Source: Datisca glomerata (taxonomy: Eukaryota > Streptophyta > Magnoliopsida > Cucurbitales > Datiscaceae). From it: a stretch of DNA of 64,000 bases. The notes beneath the pieces were generated by a model. It was not told the origin of the DNA. It searched no databases and worked only from the letters and a program-made list of their open reading frames with translations. The stretch covers positions 2,208,847 to 2,272,846 of the forward strand of contig QANY01005768.1 in the NCBI GenBank assembly GCA_003255025.1, in the 5' to 3' direction. Positions within the stretch are counted from its first letter, which is position 1. Every line of letters begins with the position of its first letter. Below, one piece after another: positions 23,683 through 34,970 of this stretch. The translations under genes were made by a program, and so were the position numbers.

Positions 23683-24133
23683 GACCTCTAAAAAATATTC
23701 TCTCCTCTCTCAAGACCCCTCTTTCTCTCTCTAGAATCCCCTCTCCTCAAGTGAAGACATCTCTTCTATATATAGGTAACTTAGGGTTTCACTTTTTATT
23801 TTTAGTCTTTTTGCTCTTTTTTTTAGTCCTTGAGCTATCTCTTATCTCTTTAGCCCCTAGTCTATTTATTTATTTTAGATATTGAGCTTTTTTTTCAAAA
23901 AAAAACATATACATATTACAATAGTACATGAGTAAATACACACAATGTGTATTTTTAAGTATTAGACCGGATAAAATACGGTGGCTATAGCTGCTCCACT
24001 TTGTTCAGACTTCTAAACATAGAAGGTGTACAAATGTGTAGATAAGTATTTTGATCAGTATGAGAAGACAATATATGGGAGAATAGAAACCCAATTGATT
24101 CGGGTTCTATGAAATGATGGATTTTATGAAATA

Positions 24134-24630
24134 GACCTGGATAGACACAGGCTTCGATCTCAACTCAATTTGGGTTCAATTTAACCAAATTAATTGAAAT
24201 GGACCAGGCAATGACACCGGCTTCGACTGCGACAAAGTCAGGTTCGATTTAACTAGAGATAAAGAAATGACGTGGACTTGGATAGACATAGGCTTCAACC
24301 TCGACTCGATGCGGGTTTGATTTAACCAAATATATTGAAGGGAAATGGACCTGGATAGATGCAGGCTTCGACCTGACTCAATTCAAGTTCGATTTAACTG
24401 AGATATTGAAATGGACAAGGTGCTGACACCGTGCTTCGACCGCGACAAAGTCGGGTTCGATTTAACCAGAGATGAAGAAACGACGCGGACCTGAATAGAC
24501 ATAGACTTTGACCTCGACTCGATGCGGGTTCGATTTAACCGATGATATTGAAGGAAAATGAACCTGGATAGACGCAGGCTTCGACCTCGACTCAATTCGG
24601 GTTCGATTAAATCGAGATATTGAAATGATA
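24134..24630. repeat. Higher-order tandem repeat: trimer of ~71-bp units, period 213-214 bp
   Basis: Three related monomers (types A, B, C of about 66-76 bp, each with GGCTTCGACCT...GGGTTCGATTTAACC) repeat as ABC-ABC-A. A-type monomers start at 24134, 24348 and 24561, giving a 213-214-bp super-repeat. The array lies between integrase and the LTR end of the Ogre-type element, where such elements often carry tandem repeats. The minus-strand ORFs through it are repeat artefacts. Confidence 0.85.
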
Positions 24631-24639
24631 TTTGATCTA

Positions 24640-25414
24640 ATTTTTACAAGTTTCATATGGTACAAGAGCTAGACTAATGCGAGCTCTAAATGTTGGAAAG
24701 TCATGTGTGGGTTTCGAAAGAATATCCTTAAATGATTCATGCACTTGAATTGTATAAAAATAAAGCAATGTGATGCATGAATATAAATGCAAAGTAGTGA
24801 TTTGAATGAATGCATGCTATGCATGATTGTGAGCATTTGTAATAAAAATTATTTGATGATTTTTTTTGGTTAAAAGTTGACTAACGTAGCCATATCTGCC
24901 ATCCTTCAGAACAATCACTTGGCCTAGGATCATGGACTCATAATTAAGTATCGAGCATACTTTTAAGAAATGATGCATCCTTATTCATTGGTTTATTATC
25001 GGCTCCATGTTAGTTTCTCCATATTTTGCTTCTCTTATGCACTTCTAATTGAGTAATCCTCCACTTGCACTTTAGCTTTTGTTCCGCGCATATTGACTTT
25101 TCTCGTGGTGACTTTCACATTTCACCTTGCACTAAGATCGTCTTTCTTAGTTCCTATTTTTTTCAATTAGCTTTTACCTAACAAAGCTTATGCTCCTGAC
25201 TTATTTCAAAAGTAGTTAATGATATATTAGAACTAAGATGAATAAAAAATAATTGATGTAACGAGAAGACGAAGTATATGTATTTGTCACCTGAAAAAAT
25301 GCTCTTCATTGATGATGAACAATGTTTACAAACAAGGATTTGGAAAAATTATGAAATAGGAATTTCTCCAGTATTCGAGACAGCGCTTTTGAAACATTTT
25401 TTTGCCCAACTTCA
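24640..25414 (-). other. 3' non-coding part of the Ogre-type element
   Basis: This lies between the integrase end and the tandem array. No polypurine tract next to an LTR start could be identified with confidence, so the inner LTR boundary is unknown. Repeated ATGCATG words occur at 24765-24830. Confidence 0.4.
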
Positions 25415-26672
25415 CTTTTTCCATACTTAAAGCGGTCAAATGAAGTACTTCTTGACTGTATCAGAATTAACTGCGTGCAGTAAATTGTCTTCATCCATGT
25501 TTGTTAGAATGAGAGCTCCTCCCAAGAAGGCCTTCTTGACTACGAAAGGTCCTTCATAATTTGAGGTCCATTTTTCACGGTAATCTTTTTTATATGGGAG
25601 TATCTTTTTCAACACTAAATCTCCTTCTCAGAAATATTGAGGACGTAACTTTTTGTCATACGCTTGCATCATATTTTTATATAATTGCCCTCTACATAAT
25701 TTAGTCAATCTTTTTTCCTCGATAAAATTCAATTGCTCATATCGTGTTTTTAGCCACTCTGCTTCTTCTAATTTTTCTTCCATTAAGACTTTGAGGGAGG
25801 GAATTCCACCTCAATCGGAAGGACCTCTTCCATGCCATATGCCAAAGAGAATGACGTTTTCCCAATTGATGTTCAGACTGATGTGCGGTTTTCATGTAGA
25901 GCGAAAGGGAGCATCTCATGCCAATCCATATAAACCTCTGTCAACTTCTCTATGATCTTTTTTATGTTCTTATTGGCTACTTCCACTACTCCGTTCATCT
26001 TCAAACAATAATGAGATGAATTATGATGTTTAATTTTGAATTGCTCACATAAGTCTTGTTTAAATTTGTTTCATTATCTGTGATGATCCTTTCTGGTAGA
26101 CCATATCAGCAAATTATTTTCTTTTTAATGAACTTAACAACTGTACTTCTGGTTACACTCGAATAAGAACTCGCCTCCACTCATTTGATAAATTAATCTA
26201 TATAGACCAAAATGAAACGATGCTCGTTAGAGGCTTTTGGTGTGATTTGACCAATGACATTCATGCCCCATATAGAGAACGGCCAAGGTGTGGCCATGAC
26301 ATGTAAAGGGGATGCGGGTACATGAATTTTATCCGCATAAATTTGACACTTATGACATTTCTTGGTGTACTTGATGCAGTCAGATTCTAGAGTCAACCAA
26401 TAATATCTTGCTCTCAAGATTTGTTTGGTCATCATGTGTCCTTTAGCATGAACACAACAAATTCTTTCGTGAACTTCCTCTATGATTTGATTCACTTCTC
26501 TTGTATCAACACATCTTAAAAGCACAATATCATGGTTTTTTTTGTAAAGTATTTCACCGTTCAAGAAGAAACTCATGGACAATCTTCTAATAGTGCGTTT
26601 ATCATTCTCGGAAGCTTTGGATGGATATTCCCCATTCTTTATATACTGCTTGATGTCGTAATACCATGTCAT
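25415..26672 (-). pseudogene. Ogre-type integrase region
   Basis: The minus strand reads WYYDIKQYIKNGEYP, then the zinc-binding HHCC region (VHERICCVHAKGHMM and CHKCQIYADK), then the catalytic core beginning ATPWPFSIWGMNVIGQITP and HRFILVYID. The family normally has GMDVIGPI, so the first catalytic aspartate is asparagine here (codon at 26259-26261). Beyond about 26190 the frame breaks repeatedly: GLPERIITDN, then the C-terminal YEGPFVVKKAFLGGALIL near 25500-25570 and DTVKKYF at about 25440. Integrase joins retroelement cDNA to the chromosome; this copy is inactive. No chromodomain is seen, as expected for Tat elements. Confidence 0.8.
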
Positions 26673-26689
26673 GTGTCTGGCTCTTCTTT

Positions 26690-27240
26690 AATGCTCATAC
26701 AGTGAGCAGGAAAATCTTGCTTCTTAATTTTTATTGGTTGAACTTCTTCCTTAAAGTCTGTGGCAAACATGGATGATAGAGTTGCCAATGCATCTGCGAT
26801 TTGATTATTCCCTCTAGGTATATGGTCAAATGAGATCACTTCAAAAGTTCGATTTAACTTAGTTATATGTTTGTTATAAGGCACGAGCTTGGAGTCTCTA
26901 GCTTCTCATTCGCTGTTTAGTTATCGTATTACCAATAACGAATCTCCGTACACTCGAAGCGTCTTTATCTTCATATCACAAGTGCTTTCCAAGAAACATG
27001 CCTCATATTCTTCCACATTGTTTGTACAGTTAAAGCATAGTTTTACCGTGAATGAGAAAACTTTTCTTCAGGAGATACGAGGATGGCCCCAATTCCATGT
27101 CCTACATCATTAGATGCACCATCAAATAACATTGTCAATAATTCTAGATCCGTAGATTCTTCTTCATTTTTTAATATGACTGAGACGTTTTCATCAAAAA
27201 AATCAAATTTCATAAGCTCATAATCTTATACTGGTTGATC
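26690..27240 (-). pseudogene. Second RNase H domain (RVT_3 / archaeal-like) of the Ogre-type element
   Basis: Minus-strand fragments read GASNDVGHGIGAILVSPEEK, RDSKLVPYNKHITKLNRTFE, FDHIPRGNNQIADALATLSS. This is the additional RNase H that Tat-lineage elements carry between the usual RNase H and integrase; the HIPRGNNQIADALA block is its characteristic C-terminal motif. The N-terminal half is broken by stops and frame changes. Confidence 0.7.
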
Positions 27241-27316
27241 TACCAGATAAATAGCAAGTACACTTCCTTTTATTGACTTCATCATGACAAACATTATCAT
27301 ATTCTATGAGTAACAT

Positions 27317-27970
27317 TTACGATTTAACAATCCGCCCAGAAAGTGATGGATTTTCAAAGATATACTTGATTGGGTCAATTTTTGAAATTAATAAAGTGGT
27401 GTGGTATAACATGTACTGTCTAAGCCGATAAGCAACCCGGGCTAATGCACAACATGTTTTCTCCAACATTGAATAATTAACCTCATAGTTTGTGAATATT
27501 TTTATTAAATAGTATATTGCTTGTTCTTTTCTTGCAGAGGCATCGTGCTGACCAAGTACGCAACCCATAGATTTCTCTATTACTATGAGATACAAAATGA
27601 GTGGATGCCCTAGAGTTGGAGGAACAAGTATATGCGATTTTGGCTAGTATTGTTTGATCTTCTCAAAAGCATTTTGACAATCATCAATCCATCCTTCTGT
27701 ATCACTTTTGCGGAGAAGTTTAAAGATAGGTTCACAAGTTGCAGTTAGCTGTGAGATGAACCGGGCTATGTAATTTGATCTTCCCAAGAAACCTCTAACT
27801 TTCATTTGAGTTTGAGGTGGTGGCATATCAATGATGGCTTGATCCTTGTTGGGGTCAACTTTTATTCCTTCATTGCTCATGACAAAATCAAGTAGTTTCC
27901 CTGAAGATGCTGTGAATGTTTACTTTGTCGGGTTAAGCTTTAACTGGAATTTTCTTGACCGTGTAAATAG
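27317..27970 (-). pseudogene. Reverse transcriptase C-terminal part and first RNase H
   Basis: From 27970 downward the minus strand reads KLFTRSRKFQLKLNPTK, a stop, SSGKLLDFVMSNEGIKVDP, then VRGFLGRSNYIARFI, the RT thumb/connection. After a break it reads YLIVIEKSMGCVLGQHD, QAIYYLIKIFTNYE, MLEKTCCALARVAYRLRQYM and DPIKYIFENPSLSGRI, a typical gypsy RNase H. It joins directly in sense to the RT N-terminal half at 29107, on the other side of the inserted element at 27982-29106. Confidence 0.8.
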
Positions 27971-28156
27971 TTTCTGCCGAGCAAGGTTGTCAAGATTGTG
28001 ATCCGGATCGTACGATCCTACGATCCTAGGAGGGGTCAACGATCTAGATCGTGTAGAAGATCATTTTTGGCATGGGATCGCGATCCGGATCATGGGATCG
28101 CGATCTGGCACCGATCCTGGTGCTCAAGTAAACTACTTGGTTTCATCCTTGTTATG

Positions 28157-28235
28157 AAAAAAAATTGTTGATAGTGGGATTTGAACTCCTGACCCAAAGG
28201 CTCTCACATGATCATTTAACCACTCAACCAACTAA
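28157..28235 (-). other. tRNA-like Pol III promoter module inside the inserted element
   Basis: On the minus strand GGTTGAGTGG (28229-28220) fits the A-box consensus RRYNNARYGG, and GTTCAAATC (28186-28178) fits the B-box GWTCRANNC. They are 33 nt apart. A run of eight T (28164-28157) follows, a Pol III terminator. The T-arm pairs poorly and no acceptor stem is seen, so this is not an intact tRNA; a tRNA-derived SINE head or tRNA fossil fits better. Transcription is not shown. Confidence 0.45.
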
Positions 28236-28825
28236 GTTTGTGTAACAAAAACGAATATCTTTTATGTTTAATAAAATATTTAACTATTTTTATGAAATTT
28301 CAATTTTTTTTTATGATGTACACCTCTTAAAGTTATCAAAATTAAAACAAATTTCGCCGACACTATTATATTATTTAGACATCAATTTTACTATTATGAC
28401 AAACTTATTAAATTTTAACTTATAATATTCTTAAACCTAATATATTATAAATTTATAATAATGATCTTAATATATTTAATCAATAATTATATTTACATAT
28501 TTATTTATTTATTTATTTATCTTTTATAATGATTATTTAACCACTGTATCAATTATGCCTATGTATGTAAAAATTTTATATTTAATTAAACATTAGACTA
28601 TTTTTATGACACTTCAAATTATTTATTTTATGACTTACACTATCAAAATCAGAATGAATTTTGCCACCACTATTTTATTATATTTAGACATTATTTTTTA
28701 TTGTTGCAAGATTATTACATTTTAACTTATAAATCAAACACTCTCAAATCTAATGTATTAAAATAATGATCTTAACATATTTAATTGATAATTATCTTTA
28801 TATATTTATTTATTTATCAGTTATA
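28211..28825. repeat. ~320-bp tandem duplication inside the inserted element
   Basis: ATCATTTAACCACT at 28211 matches GATTATTTAACCACT at 28531, and similarity runs on through GACACTATTATATTATTTAG / CCACTATTTTATTATATTTA and ATAATGATCTTAA to TTTATTTATTTAT near 28825. Only the first copy keeps a complete A-box to B-box module. The copies are considerably diverged. Confidence 0.75.
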
Positions 28826-29106
28826 GTTTGAAACCTTTTATCTAAAGGATCACATATCCGTTTCCATGAGAATTCTACTTAATATTATGTTGTTTTAGAT
28901 GATTTGATATTAGTTTTGTTTAAAAGGCAGATGACTTAGTGTTTTATAATCATTTTCTTCTTGAAGTATTATTAGCATAGATCTATTTTTTACTAATAAA
29001 CTAACAAGAATTGATAGGAACTTACGATCCTCGATATGATCCTCCGATCCTAAATCCTATACTCTTCCATCAAAACCTAGGTAGGATCACGATCCTGACA
29101 ATCTTG

Positions 29107-29650
29107 CCGCATAGTCACAGTGTGATCTTCCCCTTGACGAGATTTGACGATCATATCATCAACGTACACTTCGATTTCTTTATGCATCATATAATGAAAT
29201 AATGTTACCATTGTCCGTTGGTAAGTCGCCCCTACATTTTTTAGACCAAATGGCATAACCTTATAACAAAATGTAACCCACAAAGTTATAAAAATGATCT
29301 TTTCACGGTGTTCATGAGCCATTTTGATTTGGTTATACCCCGAAAAACTATCCATGAAAGAGAAGGTTGAACGTCCTGCAGTGTTATCTATTATAACATT
29401 GGTATGGGGTAATGTGAAATTATCCTTGGGGCTGGCCCGATTTAAGTCTATATAATCAACGCACATCCTTACTTTCCCATTTTTGTTCGGCACTGGAACT
29501 ATGTTAGCAACTTATTCAGGGTATTTTGCTACTTCCAGAAAACCCACATCTACTTGCTTTTAACTTCTTCTTTGATTTGTACTAACATGTCTGGTTTCAT
29601 TTTCCGTAACTTTTGTCGCACTGGTTTACTTTCGGGCATCAATGGTAAAT
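29107..29650 (-). pseudogene. Reverse transcriptase N-terminal part of the Ogre-type element
   Basis: Reading downward: PESKPVRQKLRKMKPDM, a broken linker, then MPNKNGKVRMCVDYIDLNRA, SPKDNFTLP, FSFMDSFSGYNQI, FGLKNVGATYQR and the catalytic YVDDMIVKS. These are the palm and finger motifs of a gypsy RT, and the YVDD box is intact. Frame breaks lie near 29500-29530. The domain is cut at 29107 by the inserted TIR element and continues at 27970. Confidence 0.85.
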
Positions 29651-29689
29651 GATGAACCACGATATCAGTGTCTAGACCCCGCATATCCT

Positions 29690-30060
29690 TGTAAGAAAAT
29701 CTTCTTTCCCATATATACAAATGAGTTTATGATCCATTATAAATTTCAGCTTCTGATGTAAGGAAGACGGTACTACACCAGCAGAGTGAATCCATGGTTG
29801 ACCCAAAAGAAAACTGTATGCTGGAGTTATGTGCATCACTTGAAAAATAATATTGAATAGGCATGGACTGATTCAAATTTGTATCTCTATGTCTCTGACT
29901 ACTTCTCTTTAAGTACCGTCGAATGCTCTCACTATAATCATGCTCGACCGCATTTGTGTCGCGTCCACAGGGAGCTTTGCTAGTATGGATCTTGGCAGTA
30001 CATTTAGAGACGAGCTGTTATCAATCAATACTTTGCAATAATATAATTCTTACATTTCAC
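29690..30060 (-). pseudogene. Aspartic protease of the Ogre-type element
   Basis: The minus strand shows LIDNSSSLNVLPRSILAKLP, VRAFDGT and, after stops, the conserved block PAYSFLLGQPWIHSAGVVPS followed by LHQKLKF. This is the retropepsin-like domain of Tat/Ogre elements, in which the active site reads DNGSS rather than DTGA; here it is DNSSS. Several in-frame stops are present. It cleaves the gag-pol polyprotein in active relatives. Confidence 0.7.
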
Positions 30061-30379
30061 GGATATATGTAGAGCTCTGGTGTGTCATGTACCATCGGTA
30101 GGGATTTCATCATCTGTGAAAGTAATAAATTTTGGTGCGGTAATATTTTTCACAATGCCACTCAACTTCTCCACCATAATATCATGACAGACATACGCTT
30201 GATTCAAAACCTTCAATAATGCTTGGCGATGTGATTCATAATTAAGAAAAAGTGATAGTAAGGATATGCGAGCAGGTAAGAGAATAAGTTGCTATATTAC
30301 CTTATACTTACTTTGCTTGATAAGCTTTAAAAATTTGCATACTTCCTCTTTAGACACTGGTTTTTCTTTCTCCATTCCT

Positions 30380-32560
30380 TTCATTATGTCTGGGTCTATC
30401 ACTTAGCGACCATGCATTTCTCCTTCGAACTCATGACCATTGTCGCCTTCTTTCGCTTTCCCTTTCCTTTGCCTTTCAAACTCGTCGCTTTTATCCAATT
30501 TCAAAAATTCTGGCGTATAGCATCTACCACTCCTCGTCATCCAACCTACTCCCGAAATATTAGTTATGAGAGATCGAGGTCTGATGGATTTAATTCTTGA
30601 GTTTTTATCATTATTGCTTGTAATAACCTCATATCCGTACCTCAATGGTACTGCTCTTGAATTTTTGTAAGCAAAGACACCCGATATTTGGATGGTGATG
30701 GGCGTCGAAGCATAAGACATAGTGGTATTCCTTTCCTCCTTTATGACTTAATGTATGTATCTTTGCATCCAACAACCTTCGCACTTCCATTTTAAAATCA
30801 GCACATTTCTCAATTGTATGCACAGTCATATTCTTATGAAACATGCAATCAAAGTCATGCATATACTTCTTATAAAAGCCTTCATCCTCTGACCGTGTTA
30901 AGTAGATGTACCACGCTTTAGAAAGAATATGGAAAGGTATTTCCATTAACGTGCTCACATCTACCACATCCTTCTTTTCATATAAAAAATATTCCTCAAT
31001 TGCATTTACAGTAAAATTCCCATGCTTTGGTAGAGGGTTGGAATTGATATCTGGGTTCCCATTAGCCTTTTTGAAATTCAACCATCCAACCTTGATAAAT
31101 GCATGTACTCTACCTTTTAATGACGTGTAATTCTCAATCGAATGTCTCACTACCCCAGCATGATAATCACAACGAGCAGTCGGATCATACCACATTGGAT
31201 ATGGTGGCTGGAAAGGTTCATAAGGAATTGGCACCAATTGATTATTTCCTTATCAATTGTGGTAGGAGTTCTGTATATGACATAAGGATTGGATTATATT
31301 GGATAAAACATTGATTATTTCTATTTCCCCTTTCAGGCTGAGCAGCCTGACCAACATTCTGCTGGTGAGTCGGTGGTTTAAAACCGAGTCTTGGGTTGTT
31401 TTAAAATGTTGATTGTTGAGAGTGATAATTGTACGGAATTTGCAAGGTATTTACCACATATGATGTCGTAGATTTGGGCCCTTAACTATACTTTGAATAT
31501 CGTGGCCCCACGTTCATAGCTGTGACGGGTACCCAAAATTGATCGTATGTACATCCTCTTTTTTTCGCTTCAACGACGGTCCTTTTTTTACGGATGATTT
31601 ATCAGATACAACTTCGAAAATTCTTCCATACTTTATCTCATATTCAATCATTTCACCGATGACTATAATGTCAGAGAAGTTATTTGAAGCGTTTCTAATC
31701 ATCCTATCATAGAATGGAGATCTTATGGCGTTGATAAACATTGCAGCCATCTCCTTTTGTGACAAGGCGGGTTGTACCTGAGCAGCTAATTCCCTCCACC
31801 TTTGTGCATGTTCTTTAAAGCCTTCATTAGGATTTTTCTTTATCCTTTGTAGATCCAAATGATCAGGAGCTATATCTATGTTGTACTTGTATTGTCTTAA
31901 GAAAGCGTCAGCTAAATCTTTCCACCTCTTAATATGTTGGTTATCCAATTGGATATACCAGTAAGATGCAGGCCTCATCAAGCTATCTTAAAATAAATGA
32001 ATCAACAGCTTATCATCATTTGCACAAGAAGCCATCTTTCTGCAGTACATGATAAGGTGACTTCTTAGGCATGTACTACCATCATATTTTTTAAACTCTT
32101 GTAGTTTGAATTTGTGTGGGATGGTTACATCCGGGACCAAACATAATTAGGTGGAATCAATGGTTCCATACACATTTGACCCTTCAATGGCGCGTAATCT
32201 GTCCTCTAGAAAGTCCAGCTTATCTTTCGATAGCGGGTCTTCACGTGGTTTGGTAACATACATCTACACATTTGGGTCATCGACATCGGGTATGATGATT
32301 GGCTCATTAGCGTATTCATCTTGTGAAGTGAAAGCTAGGTTGTGGCCAGGTGCCATTGTGCATGGATGTACCCAATTTTCCCTATCTGCATCATTTCCTG
32401 GACATTTGGAAATGGATAGTGCTGGATATTTACTAGTGGTGCAACATGCTGAAAGTTGTTAGTCTGATGACGTTGAAAGGTTGGAGTGAACCTAGGAGGG
32501 TAACGTGGAGTATCATTTGGCAATTGATTTTGTGATGATTGAACCCTTACGGATTTTCAA
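30380..32560 (-). pseudogene. gag region of the Ogre-type element
   Basis: The clearest domain is Retrotrans_gag at 31514-31981: ASYWYIQLDNQHIKRWKDLA, FLRQYKYNIDIAPD, LQRIKKNPNEGFKEHAQRWR, AAMFINAI. Downstream (30629-31237) comes CDYHAGVVRHSIENYTSLKG with WLNFKKANGNPDINSNPLPK, a block characteristic of this lineage in place of a classical CCHC knuckle. Proline-rich sequence (YPPRFTPTFQRHQ, 32335-32523) precedes it. Three or more frames are used across the region, so the ORF is broken. Confidence 0.8.
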
Positions 32561-33059
32561 GACAGGCCTTTCCTTTACTGGTGGCGAGAAGTTCCAGAAC
32601 TTTGGTCATTTACTCCCTTATTGCTTCTTTCATTTCCTCTCACGATTGCTCTCTTTCTTACTCTTCCATGACCTTAACTTGAGCTCGCATTCGATAGGGA
32701 TGTTGGAGTTGACGGACTATCTTTGAAAAGTTTTCTTTAAAAAAAGAAGGATAAAACAATGAGAATGTAGATTTTGCTAATGAAACAGAAGAAATAATAA
32801 TAATGATGAAAGTAAATTTATGCATGAGAAATGATACTGTGCAAAGTGAAAGTCCAAAAGTACTCAATTTCATTCAATTAGTAGAACCATCCACTACATT
32901 TGAGTATGTAGAAGTCAAATACACTACTTTGCAATATGAGTTCTTACAAAACTTATTGAATGAAATTGACTCAATCTCTATTGATTTTTTTCAAAAACTT
33001 AGACAAGTTCTCCGCATTATGATGGATGGGAAAAAACTTTTTTTTTCAAAAATGATGCT

Positions 33060-34970
33060 TGTTCTGCCAAATTGCTCGCTCTGACAACCACGCCTTTAAG
33101 TCATTCCACAGCCTTCTTGGATCATTGTCAAATCAAGTCATGCTCTTGTTGCAGAAATTGGTAATCATATCTCAGTGTGTCGATATTAGCATCATTGTTT
33201 CTTGCCAATTTCTCTGCCATGTTCAGATACGCTCTAACTTTGTGCTCAAGGCTTGTAATGATTTTCAATAGTTCTTCACTATCATTTGGTGACTGAGTCT
33301 TCCTAACTTTTTTATTCTCTAAATCAACTTGTAAATTATCAGTGATTCGTCGTAATGAGTCATATTGTTCATCTAACTCAATGATGTACGCATTCTTCTT
33401 ATCAACAGCCCCATTCACCTCTTCTAAAACCTCTTGTACAAGCTTATTTTTCCTTTTAGGTTTCATGATTCGATCCTCTTGTTCGTAGATTACCCTTTGC
33501 GGATTCTCATTGTCTTATGCCATCTTTCTAATTTTATTGTTCAGTTGGCGAGTGTCAGTTCCCAACTCTGAGTTTTTCTGCTTCAGATATTCTCGATCCT
33601 CAACCTTCTTTCTCAAATCTCTAGGTTGTTTTTCGACTTCAATCCTGTGTTTGTTAGACAAATTTTCCTTTACTGTTAAAAGTCTATTTTCTTCCAAGAG
33701 AACTAAATTCTTTTGACGCTTCTCATATAACTCATCCCAATTCTCCTTTTTAACAATCTCCTGATGAGCTTCTGATAACTTGTATGATTGTAAATCCTCA
33801 ACCGGTAAGGCAATAATTACTTTGACTCTACTCTCAAATCACGCTTCATACTCCTTTGTGCAGTTCATAAGGTTCTTCTCATTTTGCACCATTCTCATTA
33901 CTTTCCAAGCTCCAATCAGCTGTTGCAGTTTTTGTTCAATATCTTGAGAATCATAACTGTTCTTAATATTCTTCAATGTATACATGGTAGGGACAAACTG
34001 TCTCATGTATAATTGACGGAGCGCCATTAACGGAGCATAACTAATACAAACCTATGGACTTGGGGCGGGACCCATTGAAAGTTACCACATCTGTAGATCA
34101 TCGATGACAATGGAATCTAGTGGGCTTTATAGATAACATCCTCGTCTTTCACCTTTGATAGGTGTGAGAGTCACCTCCCTTTTGTGGGAAACTGCAGATT
34201 CCATTTGACCATTCCAAAGTCTACAATGGGGATTCTTGTCTTCATCCATGCACTTGAATACTTAACTTGAGGACATTTGAAATATGGTGGACATCTTAGA
34301 TGGCTAGGAATCCAAATACACAAAAGAGATGGAGAGCCGATGAACTCCCCTTTTCCAAACCCTCGTATGTGGTTTAGGGAATAAACGATCTCAGCGAGAA
34401 TTGAGATAACCGGGTTAACACCATGTTCAACTTGAAGGAACTTTTTTATCACTTTATCATCCACATAACCTTGAATCTTTAAAAACAATACGGTTTCATA
34501 AATACACAGTGTATAAAGAGCCATAGATTATCTTCCTTCAAGACATTTTGGGTGAGGTCTATGAGGTAATCCAACGGCACACACTCATTCCCCTCCCTTT
34601 AACTTTCAGCCTTTTCTTAATCTCAGATGAATGGACAATGCCCAAGAGCTTGGATAAAGCTCTCTTCAATGTGAGTTTTTTATCGTAATTATAAACTTTA
34701 TCTGTGTTTTGCAGCGGGACATTCAGTAGGGCTTGATATTCTTTAATTCTAGGAGTAAGATCAATTATTCCAAAGGTGAAACATCTCTACAAAGGGTCCC
34801 AAAAATGCATTAAAGCCTCAAGAGTGGGAGCGTTAACTGCATTATACAAAAGATAAGCGATGTGACCATATATACCGACAAACAAATTTTTCTGCTCTGG
34901 TGAAAAATCCTCTCATATCTTCTTAAACCTCTCCAAGTTAGTGTGTGTGAGCTCTATCTTAGTGATTGAT
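33060..34970 (-). pseudogene. Ogre ORF1: DUF7745-like domain plus coiled coil
   Basis: On the minus strand the N-terminal half (about 34970-33839) reads MHFWDPLCRCFTFGIIDLTP-type sequence, then YVDDKVIKKFLQVEHGVNPV, ISILAEIVYSLNHIRGFGKG and EFIGSPSLLCIWIPSHLRCP, followed by LRQLYMRQFVPTMYTLK. This matches the plant domain I know as DUF7745 in Ogre-like elements. The C-terminal half (33697-33128) is lysine/glutamate-rich and coiled-coil-like (LEENRLLTVKENLSNKHRIE, EELLKIITSLEHKVRAYLNM). It sits directly upstream of gag in the same sense. Frame changes occur at about 34170, 34000, 33700 and 33500. The biochemical role of this ORF is unknown. Confidence 0.65.

Larger units (their letters stand above)
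27982..29106. mobile_element. 1.1-kb terminal-inverted-repeat element inserted in the Ogre RT
   Basis: The ends are inverted copies: CAAGGTTGTCAAGATTGTGA on the left (27982) and, on the opposite strand from 29106, CAAGATTGTCAGGATCGTGA. The TIR is about 23 bp with three differences. Both ends continue into GATCC/GATCG-rich sequence (GATCCGGATCGTACGATCCT). The insertion splits RT between TVTMRQ and KLFTRS. A short GCCG direct repeat lies at both edges (27976-27979 and 29106-29109), but a standard 8-9-bp target duplication is not clear. The interior is AT-rich, without transposase. It resembles common non-autonomous plant elements with ATCGTACGATC-rich ends; the superfamily is undecided. Confidence 0.7.

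Noticed and set aside
24134..24630. Regularly spaced repeats that could suggest a CRISPR array
   Set aside because: The units are contiguous 66-76-bp monomers without unique spacers, in a plant retrotransposon. They are a tandem satellite-like array.
24383..24665. Two overlapping minus-strand ORFs of about 70 codons
   Set aside because: They read through the tandem repeat and simply translate the repeated unit; no gene.
28157..28235. Functional tRNA gene
   Set aside because: A and B boxes and a T-run are present, but the T-arm mismatches and no acceptor stem or clear anticodon arm is seen; at best a tRNA fossil.
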